Positions 1 through 5,817 of a stretch of 10,760 nt of DNA are shown here, piece after piece. Below the pieces are notes generated by a model. That model saw nothing but the letters and a program-made list of their open reading frames with translations. It was not told the DNA's origin and searched no databases. The DNA lies in assembly GCA_020429465.1 (NCBI GenBank), contig JAGQLH010000048.1, positions 1-10,760 on the forward strand, in the 5' to 3' direction. This DNA is from Candidatus Dojkabacteria bacterium (GTDB taxonomy: Bacteria; Patescibacteriota; Dojkabacteria; B142; WJKM01). The first letter of the stretch is position 1, and each line of letters starts with the position of its first letter. The position numbers and the translations under genes are program-made.

Positions 1-446
1 GTTCTTAGGTTTGGTTCAAATCCAAGTAATTTAAGAAGTTGGAGTTCGAAACTAAGTAGTTGTTTTTTAAAGGTATCTTTCGTTGCTGAATTTAAAAAGA
101 CTAATAATATTTCACAAAGTTTAGCTGCTTCATCGTTATCTAGCGTTATTTTATGAAGCAATTCAGCAATGTAAAAAAAATCATATACGAATTCTTTTTT
201 TAAATCATTAAATGAATTAATGATCTTTGTCTCAGTGAGTGTGTCTAAGTTCCTTCCCTTGTGAAAAGAAAACTGGTTGTAGTTGAGAATATCTATATGT
301 CCTGCCCGTTTACTCGTAACCTTTTTTACGCCCTTTGCGATTGAGTTAACCTTTCCATTATTTTTGGTGAGTATCCATACAAGCTTATCTGCATCTGCAT
401 AATTTTGAATCTTGTATATAAATCCGGTTGTCTTATAAAACTTCAT
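1..446 (-). CDS. recO: DNA repair protein RecO, N-terminal part (cut by window edge)
   Basis: I translated this from the reverse complement: it is open from an ATG at 446 to the window edge, giving 148 complete codons of a family usually about 240 residues long. RecO binds single-stranded DNA and, with RecR, loads RecA during recombinational gap repair. The N-terminal OB-fold is recognisable: a 'GFIYKIQNYADADKLV' strand, then 'GKVNSIAKGVKK' and 'KRAGHIDIL', followed by 'KGRNLDTLTE', and a helical part ending in 'LLSFELQLLKLLGFEPNL'. These match the RecO pattern of 'DKLVTLLT', 'AKGARK', 'LDTLTQ' and 'FELRLLRLLGY'. The C-terminal half, where many family members have a zinc finger, lies outside the window. 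It starts 11 bases after the nucleotidyltransferase gene on the same strand, so the two are probably cotranscribed. No Shine-Dalgarno precedes the start. Confidence 0.88.
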   Translation of the reverse strand, partial: MKFYKTTGFIYKIQNYADADKLVWILTKNNGKVNSIAKGVKKVTSKRAGHIDILNYNQFSFHKGRNLDTLTETKIINSFNDLKKEFVYDFFYIAELLHKITLDNDEAAKLCEILLVFLNSATKDTFKKQLLSFELQLLKLLGFEPNLR

Positions 447-457
447 TTCAAATAGTA

Positions 458-970
458 TTAGTCAAAAAGATGGCTATAGCGGCTTGATGCATAGTTTCTA
501 AACACAGGAATTTCTTTAATTACTGCTCCTAATTCTTCTGCTACATACTGCCATGTCTTTCCTTGCCATTTACCTCGTCTGGTGTGCTCGAAGCTTTTTT
601 GTGTGACTGCTAGGTAGTGAGGTTGGATACTTAGTGCGAGATCACTAATATCTTCCCAGCCATCCCATGGGATAACGTAATCAATGCAAATTAATTCACT
701 TAGTAATTCTATTCTCTCCTCAAGTTTCATATATGGTCGATCTTCACCTTTTTTCTCTCGGACTATTTCGTCAGCATGGACAGCTACTACAAGTTTGCCT
801 TTTTCTCCCACAATGTTCTTTGCCTCCCGGAAAAAATGAATATGACCGAGATGAAGGACGTCAAATACTCCCGAAGTAAACACGAGATTATTATCGTGGG
901 AAAGAGCTTTGATAGCGTCCATTGGTTCGAGAACTTTTGTTTGTCGATAGAATGAATGATATTTTTTCAT
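458..970 (-). CDS. HldE-C/RfaE2-like nucleotidyltransferase (cytidylyltransferase superfamily)
   Basis: A 170-residue single-domain nucleotidyltransferase of the HxGH superfamily. The phosphate-binding motif is at residues 34-43 (GVFDVLHLGH, with H40 and H43), inside the usual 'VFTSGVFDVLHLGH' strand-loop-helix. It is followed by 'LVVAVHADE' and 'RPYMKLEERIELLSEL', which resemble the adenylyltransferase half of HldE (RfaE domain II) and glycerol-3-phosphate cytidylyltransferases. The C-terminal 'NYASSRYS' stands where the family has its ISTTxxR-like motif. The family transfers AMP or CMP from a nucleoside triphosphate to a phosphorylated sugar or alcohol. The substrate cannot be read here: there are no heptose or teichoic-acid genes nearby, and the segment after 'SIQPHYLAV' differs from the 'PDLLVKGGDY' of HldE. 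It probably forms an operon with recO, driven by the extended -10 at 998-1006. Confidence 0.8.
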   Translation of the reverse strand: MKKYHSFYRQTKVLEPMDAIKALSHDNNLVFTSGVFDVLHLGHIHFFREAKNIVGEKGKLVVAVHADEIVREKKGEDRPYMKLEERIELLSELICIDYVIPWDGWEDISDLALSIQPHYLAVTQKSFEHTRRGKWQGKTWQYVAEELGAVIKEIPVFRNYASSRYSHLFD

Positions 971-997
971 ATAAGGTATGTATGAATTGTTGTTGTT

Positions 998-1006
998 ATT
1001 GTATCA
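998..1006 (-). promoter_or_regulatory. Extended -10 promoter for the nucleotidyltransferase-recO operon
   Basis: The minus strand reads TGATACAAT, a TGn extended -10 with hexamer TACAAT (998-1003). It would start transcription near 991, leaving a leader of about 20 bases before the ATG at 970. No convincing -35 is visible at 17 bases, which is acceptable for an extended -10. Called by motif only. Confidence 0.45.
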
Positions 1007-1036
1007 AAATCCAGCCAAAAGGTACGTTCGAAAGAT

Positions 1037-1119
1037 GCTTATATGATAAAATATTGTGTTCCGTAAGGAACAACGCATATAGGGCCAGTGCCAGGTGAAT
1101 TCCTAGCATTGGCTTTTTT
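1037..1119 (+). ncRNA. Candidate small structured RNA, unknown family
   Basis: No protein gene lies upstream on the plus strand, yet this stretch ends in a good intrinsic terminator and folds compactly. CTTATATG (1038-1045) pairs with CATATAGG (1076-1083) over 8 bp including one G-U. Inside it TGTTCC (1057-1062) pairs with GGAACA (1067-1072) across a GTAA tetraloop of GNRA type. The terminator stem starts at 1084, directly abutting the outer helix, so the two could stack coaxially. I do not recognise a known riboswitch or housekeeping RNA. The promoter is unclear: TATGAT at 1042-1047 looks like a -10, but using it would place the start inside the outer helix and leave only the inner hairpin and the terminator. 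It may instead be a chance fold in an intergenic region. Confidence 0.35.
1084..1119 (+). terminator. Rho-independent terminator on the plus strand
   Basis: GCCAGTGC (1084-1091) pairs with GCATTGGC (1106-1113), including one G-U. After a C/A mismatch, AGG (1093-1095) pairs with CCT (1102-1104), closing a six-base loop. Six T residues follow at 1114-1119. The T-run lies only on the plus-strand side, so the polarity is plus, although all neighbouring genes are on the minus strand. Confidence 0.65.
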
Positions 1120-1128
1120 ATAGGCATA

Positions 1129-1156
1129 AAAAAGGGACACGAATGTGTCCCTTTTT
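1129..1156 (-). terminator. Hairpin terminator of the dsbA-like gene (bidirectional form)
   Basis: A perfect 12-bp inverted repeat: AAAAAGGGACAC (1129-1140) and GTGTCCCTTTTT (1145-1156) around the loop GAAT. On the minus strand it begins 16 bases after the stop of the gene at 1173-1952 and ends in a run of six T. The plus strand also ends in a T-run, so it can stop transcription from both sides. Confidence 0.85.
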
Positions 1157-1172
1157 AATATGTCTTTAATCC

Positions 1173-1952
1173 TTAAAGGTATTTTTCAATAACTTGCTGG
1201 AATGATGCGAATGGTAGTGCACCAGATACTTTTTCTCCATCTACACTATCTCCGTCAATTTTACCTACTACAAATCCAGGTGTTCCACTTATTCCAGCTG
1301 CTGCAGCGTCTGCTGCGTCAGCATTTACTTCATCTGCCATTTCGTTATTGTCTAGGCAAGTGTTGAATGTTCCTGTGTTCAAACCGAGTTCGCTTGCAAT
1401 TGTTTTAAGTTGATCAGCATTGTTTTGTCCTCCTGATTGGAAAATTCTGTCATGCATTGCATAGTACTGACCTTGTTCTCCAGCACATTCTGCAGCTTCC
1501 GCTTGTACTTGCGCAAGTGGGTGGAAACTAAGAGGAAGGTCACGATAAACAAAAATTGCTTTTCCAGTGTCAATGTATTCTGTAGTAATTTGACTTAATG
1601 TCTCGTCGAAGAATTTACCACAGAACGGACATTCAAAATCACTAAATTCTACAATTCCTACGGTAGCAGTTTCACGATTTCCTTTTATTGCATCATCATC
1701 AAAAGATGTAGTAGCATCAAGACTTGGTGTTGCTACTGCTGTTGGGACAGCTGCTGCACCATTGTTTGTAGGATCAACCACAGCTGCTGTATCAGAATTA
1801 CTTCCTGAGTTTACTGATACTGAACCGATTCTTCCTGCAGACAGGTACATTGAAATTGAAAGAAGAATTGCTGAGAGTACTATTGCTAAAGGCAATAATA
1901 ATGGTTGCAAATCTACAGTTATAGTATCTGAGCTTGTTTTTGAGTTTGCCAT
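1173..1952 (-). CDS. Membrane-anchored DsbA-like thiol:disulfide oxidoreductase
   Basis: 259 residues. A short cytoplasmic N-terminus precedes one hydrophobic segment at about residues 17-38 with no lipobox, so it is most likely a signal anchor. A low-complexity Ser/Ala/Thr/Asn linker (about 43-82) leads to a thioredoxin-fold domain of the DsbA/Thioredoxin_4 type (about 93-259). The active site is C108-P-F-C111 in 'EFSDFECPFCGKFF', and the cis-proline loop is 'SGTPGF' with P225. Two further cysteines, C156 and C199, could form a second disulfide. The family oxidises cysteine pairs in exported proteins; the domain should sit outside the membrane. No DsbB/VKOR partner is present in the window. 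It is transcribed alone, with a strong terminator 16 bases downstream and divergent from the acetyltransferase gene. The ATG at 1952 lacks a Shine-Dalgarno. Confidence 0.9.
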   Translation of the reverse strand: MANSKTSSDTITVDLQPLLLPLAIVLSAILLSISMYLSAGRIGSVSVNSGSNSDTAAVVDPTNNGAAAVPTAVATPSLDATTSFDDDAIKGNRETATVGIVEFSDFECPFCGKFFDETLSQITTEYIDTGKAIFVYRDLPLSFHPLAQVQAEAAECAGEQGQYYAMHDRIFQSGGQNNADQLKTIASELGLNTGTFNTCLDNNEMADEVNADAADAAAAGISGTPGFVVGKIDGDSVDGEKVSGALPFASFQQVIEKYL

Positions 1953-2142
1953 AATACGATTACTAAATTAAATATATGGTTAAAATAAATACAGTTATAG
2001 ATAGTTAAGGGTGCCATAAAAGCTTAGCATACGACTTTAAAAGTAGGCAATTTACGGCTGTGCAAAAAACAGTTACTATCATTGTAGTAGTTTTACTTCA
2101 AAATATCTAGAGTGAAAGTGATAAAAATTTATTCTGCTGATA

Positions 2143-2152
2143 CTGTACAATA
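2143..2152 (+). promoter_or_regulatory. Probable -10 region (CTGTACAATA)
   Basis: TACAAT at 2146-2151 lies 22 bases before the acetyltransferase ATG. The identical ten bases recur before the MgtC-like gene at 5779-5788. The -35 region is not recognisable. The rest of the 221-base divergent gap (1953-2173) shows no clear gene or structured RNA. Confidence 0.4.
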
Positions 2153-2173
2153 TGTATGTAAATTTATTCAGTT

Positions 2174-3085
2174 ATGTATATGTCAATGATTACAGTTATT
2201 CTCGATGAAGAGTTTGATAGAAATGAATTATCTAAATTGGTACCTGGTACATTCTTCTCTTCTATAGAGCTCATTGAGGCATATAAACAAGCATTCGATT
2301 TGAAAATACAGTGGATAGTCCACCATACTGGGGAGGTAATAACTGCTGCTTTACCGGTAGAAACTGACGGGCAAAATTCTTACTCACTTGGTCATCACCC
2401 GGATCACGATGTATTTGATTATATACCTGTGTTTTACAGATCGGTGGAAGATTTTGTTGCATTACTTGCGAATATCTCTAGTGATGAGTATGAAATATTA
2501 GAACTACCAGTTGAGTTACTACGATCAACAAATCACTCGTTAAAGCTTGAACATATGACAACGCTTCCAGTATGTGAAACTAAATTAAATCCTACACTTT
2601 CTCAAGGAAAAATTATATTCAAAAAGAAGTACAGAAGAGAATTAAAGCGAAAGACCAATAAGGTGACTGCGGAGTTTACTCCGGTTTTTCGAGAGGTTAT
2701 CAGTAAGGATTTTGGGCTTCCTAAACTCCTTGAGTTTTTTAGGCAATCTCACAACGAAGAAAAGCAAGAATTTCTTACAAAGAATATGGAAAAATATGTT
2801 GAGTATTTTGTAATGAGAGAGGATGTTTCATTAACAGGATATTTTTTTGATGAAAGACTCGTATCGGTAGCGATATACTTTGATAAAAATGGTACACGTT
2901 ATCTCTATAATATGGCTTCTGATACAGACTATTATGATTACTCACCTGGGATACTTCACATTTACGATCTGGTTCTTGCTACAATAGAAGCCAAAATGGA
3001 AACGTTTAGTTTTTTACGTGGTGATGAACGATATAAATTTGAGATCGGAGCTAATGCATGTCGAGCTAATTACAAGCTCCTATAA
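2174..3085 (+). CDS. CelD/FemAB-like GNAT-fold acyltransferase (Acetyltransf_6 type)
   Basis: 303 residues, soluble, no signal peptide. The C-terminal part (about 150-293) looks like the Acetyltransf_6/CelD (BioF2-like) domain: a basic 'KYRRELKRKTNKV' helix, then 'KLLEFFRQSHNEEK', the strands 'GYFFDERLVSVAIYF' and 'TRYLYNMASDTDYYD', a 'SPGILHIYDLVLATIE' helix, and the typical ending 'FLRGDERYKFEIGA'. The N-terminal 130 residues would be the first, degenerate GNAT-like half seen in this family. Relatives transfer acyl or aminoacyl groups in polysaccharide or peptidoglycan metabolism; the substrate here is unknown. The gene lies upstream of murB, which weakly favours an envelope role. M1, M3 and M5 are all possible starts; I kept the first, 22 bases after the promoter-like TACAAT. 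No Shine-Dalgarno is present. Confidence 0.72.
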   Translation: MYMSMITVILDEEFDRNELSKLVPGTFFSSIELIEAYKQAFDLKIQWIVHHTGEVITAALPVETDGQNSYSLGHHPDHDVFDYIPVFYRSVEDFVALLANISSDEYEILELPVELLRSTNHSLKLEHMTTLPVCETKLNPTLSQGKIIFKKKYRRELKRKTNKVTAEFTPVFREVISKDFGLPKLLEFFRQSHNEEKQEFLTKNMEKYVEYFVMREDVSLTGYFFDERLVSVAIYFDKNGTRYLYNMASDTDYYDYSPGILHIYDLVLATIEAKMETFSFLRGDERYKFEIGANACRANYKLL

Positions 3086-3114
3086 ATAGATATTATTTTT
3101 TAGCTGCATTTATT

Positions 3115-3441
3115 ATGTCTGCAAAACTAGAAGAATATTTTGAATTACAAGATACCATCAGAACTATTAAGGCTGATATGAAGGAAATGATTGATAATCA
3201 TGACCTAACAGAAGAAATTAATGAGATTAAGAAGGAATTAAAAAATAGAAAGGATCAGATTGCTGAGGATGAAGGGATTGTTGTAATCAAAGATAAAATT
3301 AAAACCTTAAAAGAGCGACAAGATCTTCTTAAAGAGATTATTTTGGTAGAAATGAAAGAAGCTGGGCAGGAAAAATTAGAATATAATGGTAATGAAATAG
3401 TTATTGCTGAAGCACTGAAGATTAAAAAGAAAAAGAAGTGA
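3115..3441 (+). CDS. Small charged coiled-coil protein, unknown function
   Basis: 108 residues, not recognised as a named family. About residues 1-85 are heptad-like, rich in Leu/Ile and Lys/Glu, so a long helical hairpin or coiled coil is likely, broken near 'AEDEGIVVI' (50-58). A short strand-like segment follows ('EKLEYNGNEIVIAEAL'), then the terminal 'KIKKKKK'. This poly-lysine end suggests contact with nucleic acid or another polyanion, but that is only inference. There is no signal peptide or membrane segment. It sits 29 bases after the acetyltransferase gene and 55 bases before murB. The start ATG is in the context TTTATTATG, seen at other genes here, which supports translation. It ends in TGA, with a TAA two codons later. 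Confidence 0.65.
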   Translation: MSAKLEEYFELQDTIRTIKADMKEMIDNHDLTEEINEIKKELKNRKDQIAEDEGIVVIKDKIKTLKERQDLLKEIILVEMKEAGQEKLEYNGNEIVIAEALKIKKKKK

Positions 3442-3445
3442 TTAT

Positions 3446-3477
3446 AATAACAGCTAATCGTTATATGGTCTGTTATT
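3446..3477 (+). repeat. Inverted repeat between the coiled-coil gene and murB
   Basis: AATAACAG (3446-3453) and CTGTTATT (3470-3477) are perfect 8-bp arms around a 16-base loop, starting 4 bases after the upstream stop codon and ending 19 bases before the murB ATG. No T-run follows, only CCTTTAAAAC, so it is a poor terminator. It could be an mRNA-processing or stabilising hairpin, or an operator for murB. Confidence 0.35.
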
Positions 3478-3496
3478 CCTTTAAAACTTGTCAGTT

Positions 3497-4462
3497 ATGA
3501 ACATACAACAGGGTGTGTCGTTGAAAGATAAAAATTGGTTTCAGACGGGTGGGACTGCCGAGCATTATGCAGAAGTCAAATCTCGAGAAGAATTTATGAG
3601 TGCTGCAGATTTCGCACGTGAGAATCACTACCCAGTTTTTGTTCTGGGAGAGGGTGCCAATATTTTGATTTCTGATGAGGGGTATAGAGGACTTGTTGTT
3701 CGCCCTGTTCCTGGCGAATCCCCCGAAATTCTTCAATCTAAACAGGAATCAGGCTATGAATATGTAGAATGTATGGCAGGATTTCAGTTTCAAAAGCTCA
3801 TTGATTTTTGTTTGGACAATAATTTATTAGGTATAGAAGAGTTTAGTGGTATACCTGGTACTGTCGGAGGGTCTGTATACATAAATATTCACTACTTTGA
3901 ATTTCTTCTGTCTGATTTTTTTGTTGGGGGCACGGTATTAGATATAGAGTCAGGGGATATATCGTTCCATGAGGCAGGTTGGTTTGATTTTGGATATGAT
4001 ACTTCAAAACTTCAAAATTCCCATTATGTACTGGTTGATGCAAAATTTAGAGTAAAGAAAACTACTGATTTAGAAACAGCATATGCAAAAGGAAGACGGG
4101 ACGAAATTATGAGGCATAGAGCAAATCGATATCCTGGATCTCATACATGCGGTAGCTTTTTTAGAAACTTTACTGAATCGGATGATGTATACGAAAAACT
4201 TCCGGTCGTAAATGGTCGAAAGATGATCTATGTCGCCTATTACCTAGATAAAATAGGAGTAAAGGGTTCACTTCAAGTAGGAGATGCTATTGTTTCTTCT
4301 CGTCATGCAAACATGCTTGTAAATCAAGGAAATGCGACATCAGAAGATGTCATTAACCTTGCACGAGAGATGCAACAACTTGTCAAAGACCAATTTGGAT
4401 TTATTCCACAGCCTGAATGTCAATTGATTGGCTTTAACGAATATCCTCTCCTCACTTCATAA
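3497..4462 (+). CDS. murB: UDP-N-acetylenolpyruvoylglucosamine reductase (MurB)
   Basis: MurB reduces UDP-GlcNAc-enolpyruvate to UDP-MurNAc with NADPH and FAD, the second step specific to peptidoglycan synthesis, in the cytoplasm. From the ATG at 3497 it has 321 residues, a normal length. The FAD domain shows 'WFQTGGTAEH' (14-23), 'GEGANILISD' (51-60) and 'SGIPGTVGGSVY' (117-128). The C-terminal domain has 'CGSFFRNF' with the expected catalytic S220, 'SLQVGDAIVSSRHANMLVN', and 'PQPECQLIG' with the expected catalytic E307. The usual 'N.GAYG' is replaced by 'NIHYFEFLLSDF', and the conserved Arg of 'FGYRxS' is Asp in 'FGYDTS' (165-170). An in-frame TTG at 3488 would add three residues; I prefer the ATG because homology begins just after it. 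The flavodoxin gene follows after 17 bases. Confidence 0.93.
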   Translation: MNIQQGVSLKDKNWFQTGGTAEHYAEVKSREEFMSAADFARENHYPVFVLGEGANILISDEGYRGLVVRPVPGESPEILQSKQESGYEYVECMAGFQFQKLIDFCLDNNLLGIEEFSGIPGTVGGSVYINIHYFEFLLSDFFVGGTVLDIESGDISFHEAGWFDFGYDTSKLQNSHYVLVDAKFRVKKTTDLETAYAKGRRDEIMRHRANRYPGSHTCGSFFRNFTESDDVYEKLPVVNGRKMIYVAYYLDKIGVKGSLQVGDAIVSSRHANMLVNQGNATSEDVINLAREMQQLVKDQFGFIPQPECQLIGFNEYPLLTS

Positions 4463-4479
4463 TGTTATAGATTTCTTCA

Positions 4480-4932
4480 ATGCGGAAAGTTTTTTTAGTA
4501 TATGGTTCAACTACTGGTCTTACGGAGATATGTGCTGAACATGTAAAAGATGGTCTCATTGAGTCAGGTGTTGATGTAATTATGCAAAATGTTCTGGACA
4601 CTACTGCTGATGAGCTAGATGATTATGAATATATAGTTTTGGGATGTTCAACATGGGATTATGGTTGTTTACAATATGATTTTGAACCTTTCCATGAAGA
4701 TATGAAGCTTAAGGATCTTACAGGTAAGAAATTTGCTGTATTTGGTACAGGAGATAAAGCATATGGCGAAACGTATTGCGAAGCTTTGCGAACACTTACT
4801 AATACCGTAGAAGCATGTGGAGGAACTTGTAGTATCGAAGCTAAAGATATTGAATCTGATTTACGAGAAGAGCAACTTCAGGCGACAAAAGATTGGGCTA
4901 AAAAATTTGGTTTACAAGTATCAGGAAATTAA
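4480..4932 (+). CDS. Short-chain flavodoxin
   Basis: 150 residues, the normal size of a short-chain flavodoxin. The FMN phosphate loop is S10-T-T-G-L-T15 after the first strand 'KVFLVYG'. The second FMN loop is 'GCSTWDYG' (55-62), with W59 and Y61 placed to stack on the isoalloxazine ring. The third is 'GTGDKAYGETYC' (89-100), like the 'GLGD..Y...FC' of classical flavodoxins. It carries low-potential electrons in the cytoplasm; the partner is not evident. MurB, encoded 17 bases upstream, uses NADPH, so a direct redox link to it is not implied. The IMP-family gene follows after 25 bases, and the three genes are probably one transcript. The ATG at 4480 is the natural start, as the first strand begins at residue 3. 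Confidence 0.9.
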   Translation: MRKVFLVYGSTTGLTEICAEHVKDGLIESGVDVIMQNVLDTTADELDDYEYIVLGCSTWDYGCLQYDFEPFHEDMKLKDLTGKKFAVFGTGDKAYGETYCEALRTLTNTVEACGGTCSIEAKDIESDLREEQLQATKDWAKKFGLQVSGN

Positions 4933-4957
4933 CTATTTAAGTAATTATTCATTTATT

Positions 4958-5773
4958 ATGACTGATTATAAAAAAGAGCTTGCAGTAGCAATTGAGGCAG
5001 CTGAAAAAGCTGGAAAGTACTTGGTGGAAAATTCAGATAGAATCTCAATTTCTGATTATAAAGGAAGTACTCATGATTATGCTACAGAGCAAGATTTACA
5101 ATCACAATTTTCAATTTTAAAGACAATAAAAGACGCCTTCCCAGAAGCTAAATTTCTGACTGAGGAAAATACAGAAGAGGTTGATACTAACGATACGTTG
5201 TGGATTGTAGACCCTATTGATGGAACACGGATGTTTGCTCACGGAATTTACTTCTATTCAATTTCTATCGCGTTATGGGATAAAGGTGAGGTAAAAGCCG
5301 GTGTTGTGTATGCTCCTCAGTATGGAAAAAACATGTATACTGCAATAAAAGGAGGTGGTGCATTTGTAAATGATTCAAAAATAGTTACTTCAAATAAACA
5401 TGATTCACTGGCACAGTCCTTGGTTGCTACAGCATTCCCCTACGAGAGAGATATGGTAGATGCAACTATGGAGAGAATGAAATTATTAATTCATAGATGC
5501 GAGGATATTGTTCGACTTGGTTCGTGTGCATTGGAGAATGTTATAGTTGCAGAAGGGGGATTGGGGTCATACATGGAGCGAGGTCCAAAAGTATGGGATA
5601 TTGCAGCTGCTAAACTTATTATTGAAGAAACTGGTGGGCTGTGTACAAACTTTGATGGAACACCTCTGGATATATTTGGAAAGAAGAATGGAAAGTATTA
5701 TTTGGAGTTCGTATCATCAAAAAATAGACAAATACATGAAGAGGTTATTGAATTACTCTCTTCTTTAACATAA
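4958..5773 (+). CDS. Inositol monophosphatase-family phosphatase
   Basis: 271 residues. It has the metal-dependent IMPase/FBPase/CysQ fold: 'KGSTHDYATEQD' (35-46), the metal-ligand Glu in 'LTEEN' (68-71), the signature D85-P-I-D88-G-T, and the C-terminal 'VWDIAAAKLIIEETGG' with D214. The family removes phosphate from inositol-1-phosphate, 3'-phosphoadenosine 5'-phosphate, or sugar and nucleotide phosphates; motifs alone do not choose among these. It is cytoplasmic, with no signal peptide. The reading frame is open back to 4817, but that extension overlaps the flavodoxin gene and has no homology. The ATG at 4958, in a TTTATTATG context, places the first family helix correctly. It is probably the last gene of a murB-flavodoxin-phosphatase operon. 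Confidence 0.88.
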   Translation: MTDYKKELAVAIEAAEKAGKYLVENSDRISISDYKGSTHDYATEQDLQSQFSILKTIKDAFPEAKFLTEENTEEVDTNDTLWIVDPIDGTRMFAHGIYFYSISIALWDKGEVKAGVVYAPQYGKNMYTAIKGGGAFVNDSKIVTSNKHDSLAQSLVATAFPYERDMVDATMERMKLLIHRCEDIVRLGSCALENVIVAEGGLGSYMERGPKVWDIAAAKLIIEETGGLCTNFDGTPLDIFGKKNGKYYLEFVSSKNRQIHEEVIELLSSLT

Positions 5774-5778
5774 AAATT

Positions 5779-5788
5779 CTGTACAATA
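5779..5788 (+). promoter_or_regulatory. Probable -10 region (CTGTACAATA) for the MgtC-like gene
   Basis: TACAAT at 5782-5787 lies 30 bases before the ATG at 5818, in the 44-base gap after the phosphatase gene. The ten-base string is identical to that at 2143-2152. A second candidate, TATAAG at 5793-5798, follows. No clear -35 is visible, and no terminator is seen between the phosphatase stop and this site. Confidence 0.4.
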
Positions 5789-5817
5789 AGAGTATAAGCT
5801 TTTTGTATTGATTTGAA

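Noticed and set aside
1762..1971. Plus-strand open frame opposite the DsbA N-terminus
   Set aside because: Antisense shadow of the low-complexity linker and TM segment.
3488..3496. TTG start for murB
   Set aside because: It adds only three residues; an ATG follows directly, and no ribosome site favours the TTG.
4817..4957. N-terminal extension of the IMP-family phosphatase by 47 residues
   Set aside because: It overlaps the flavodoxin gene in another frame, matches nothing in the family, and the ATG at 4958 fits the family start and local start context.
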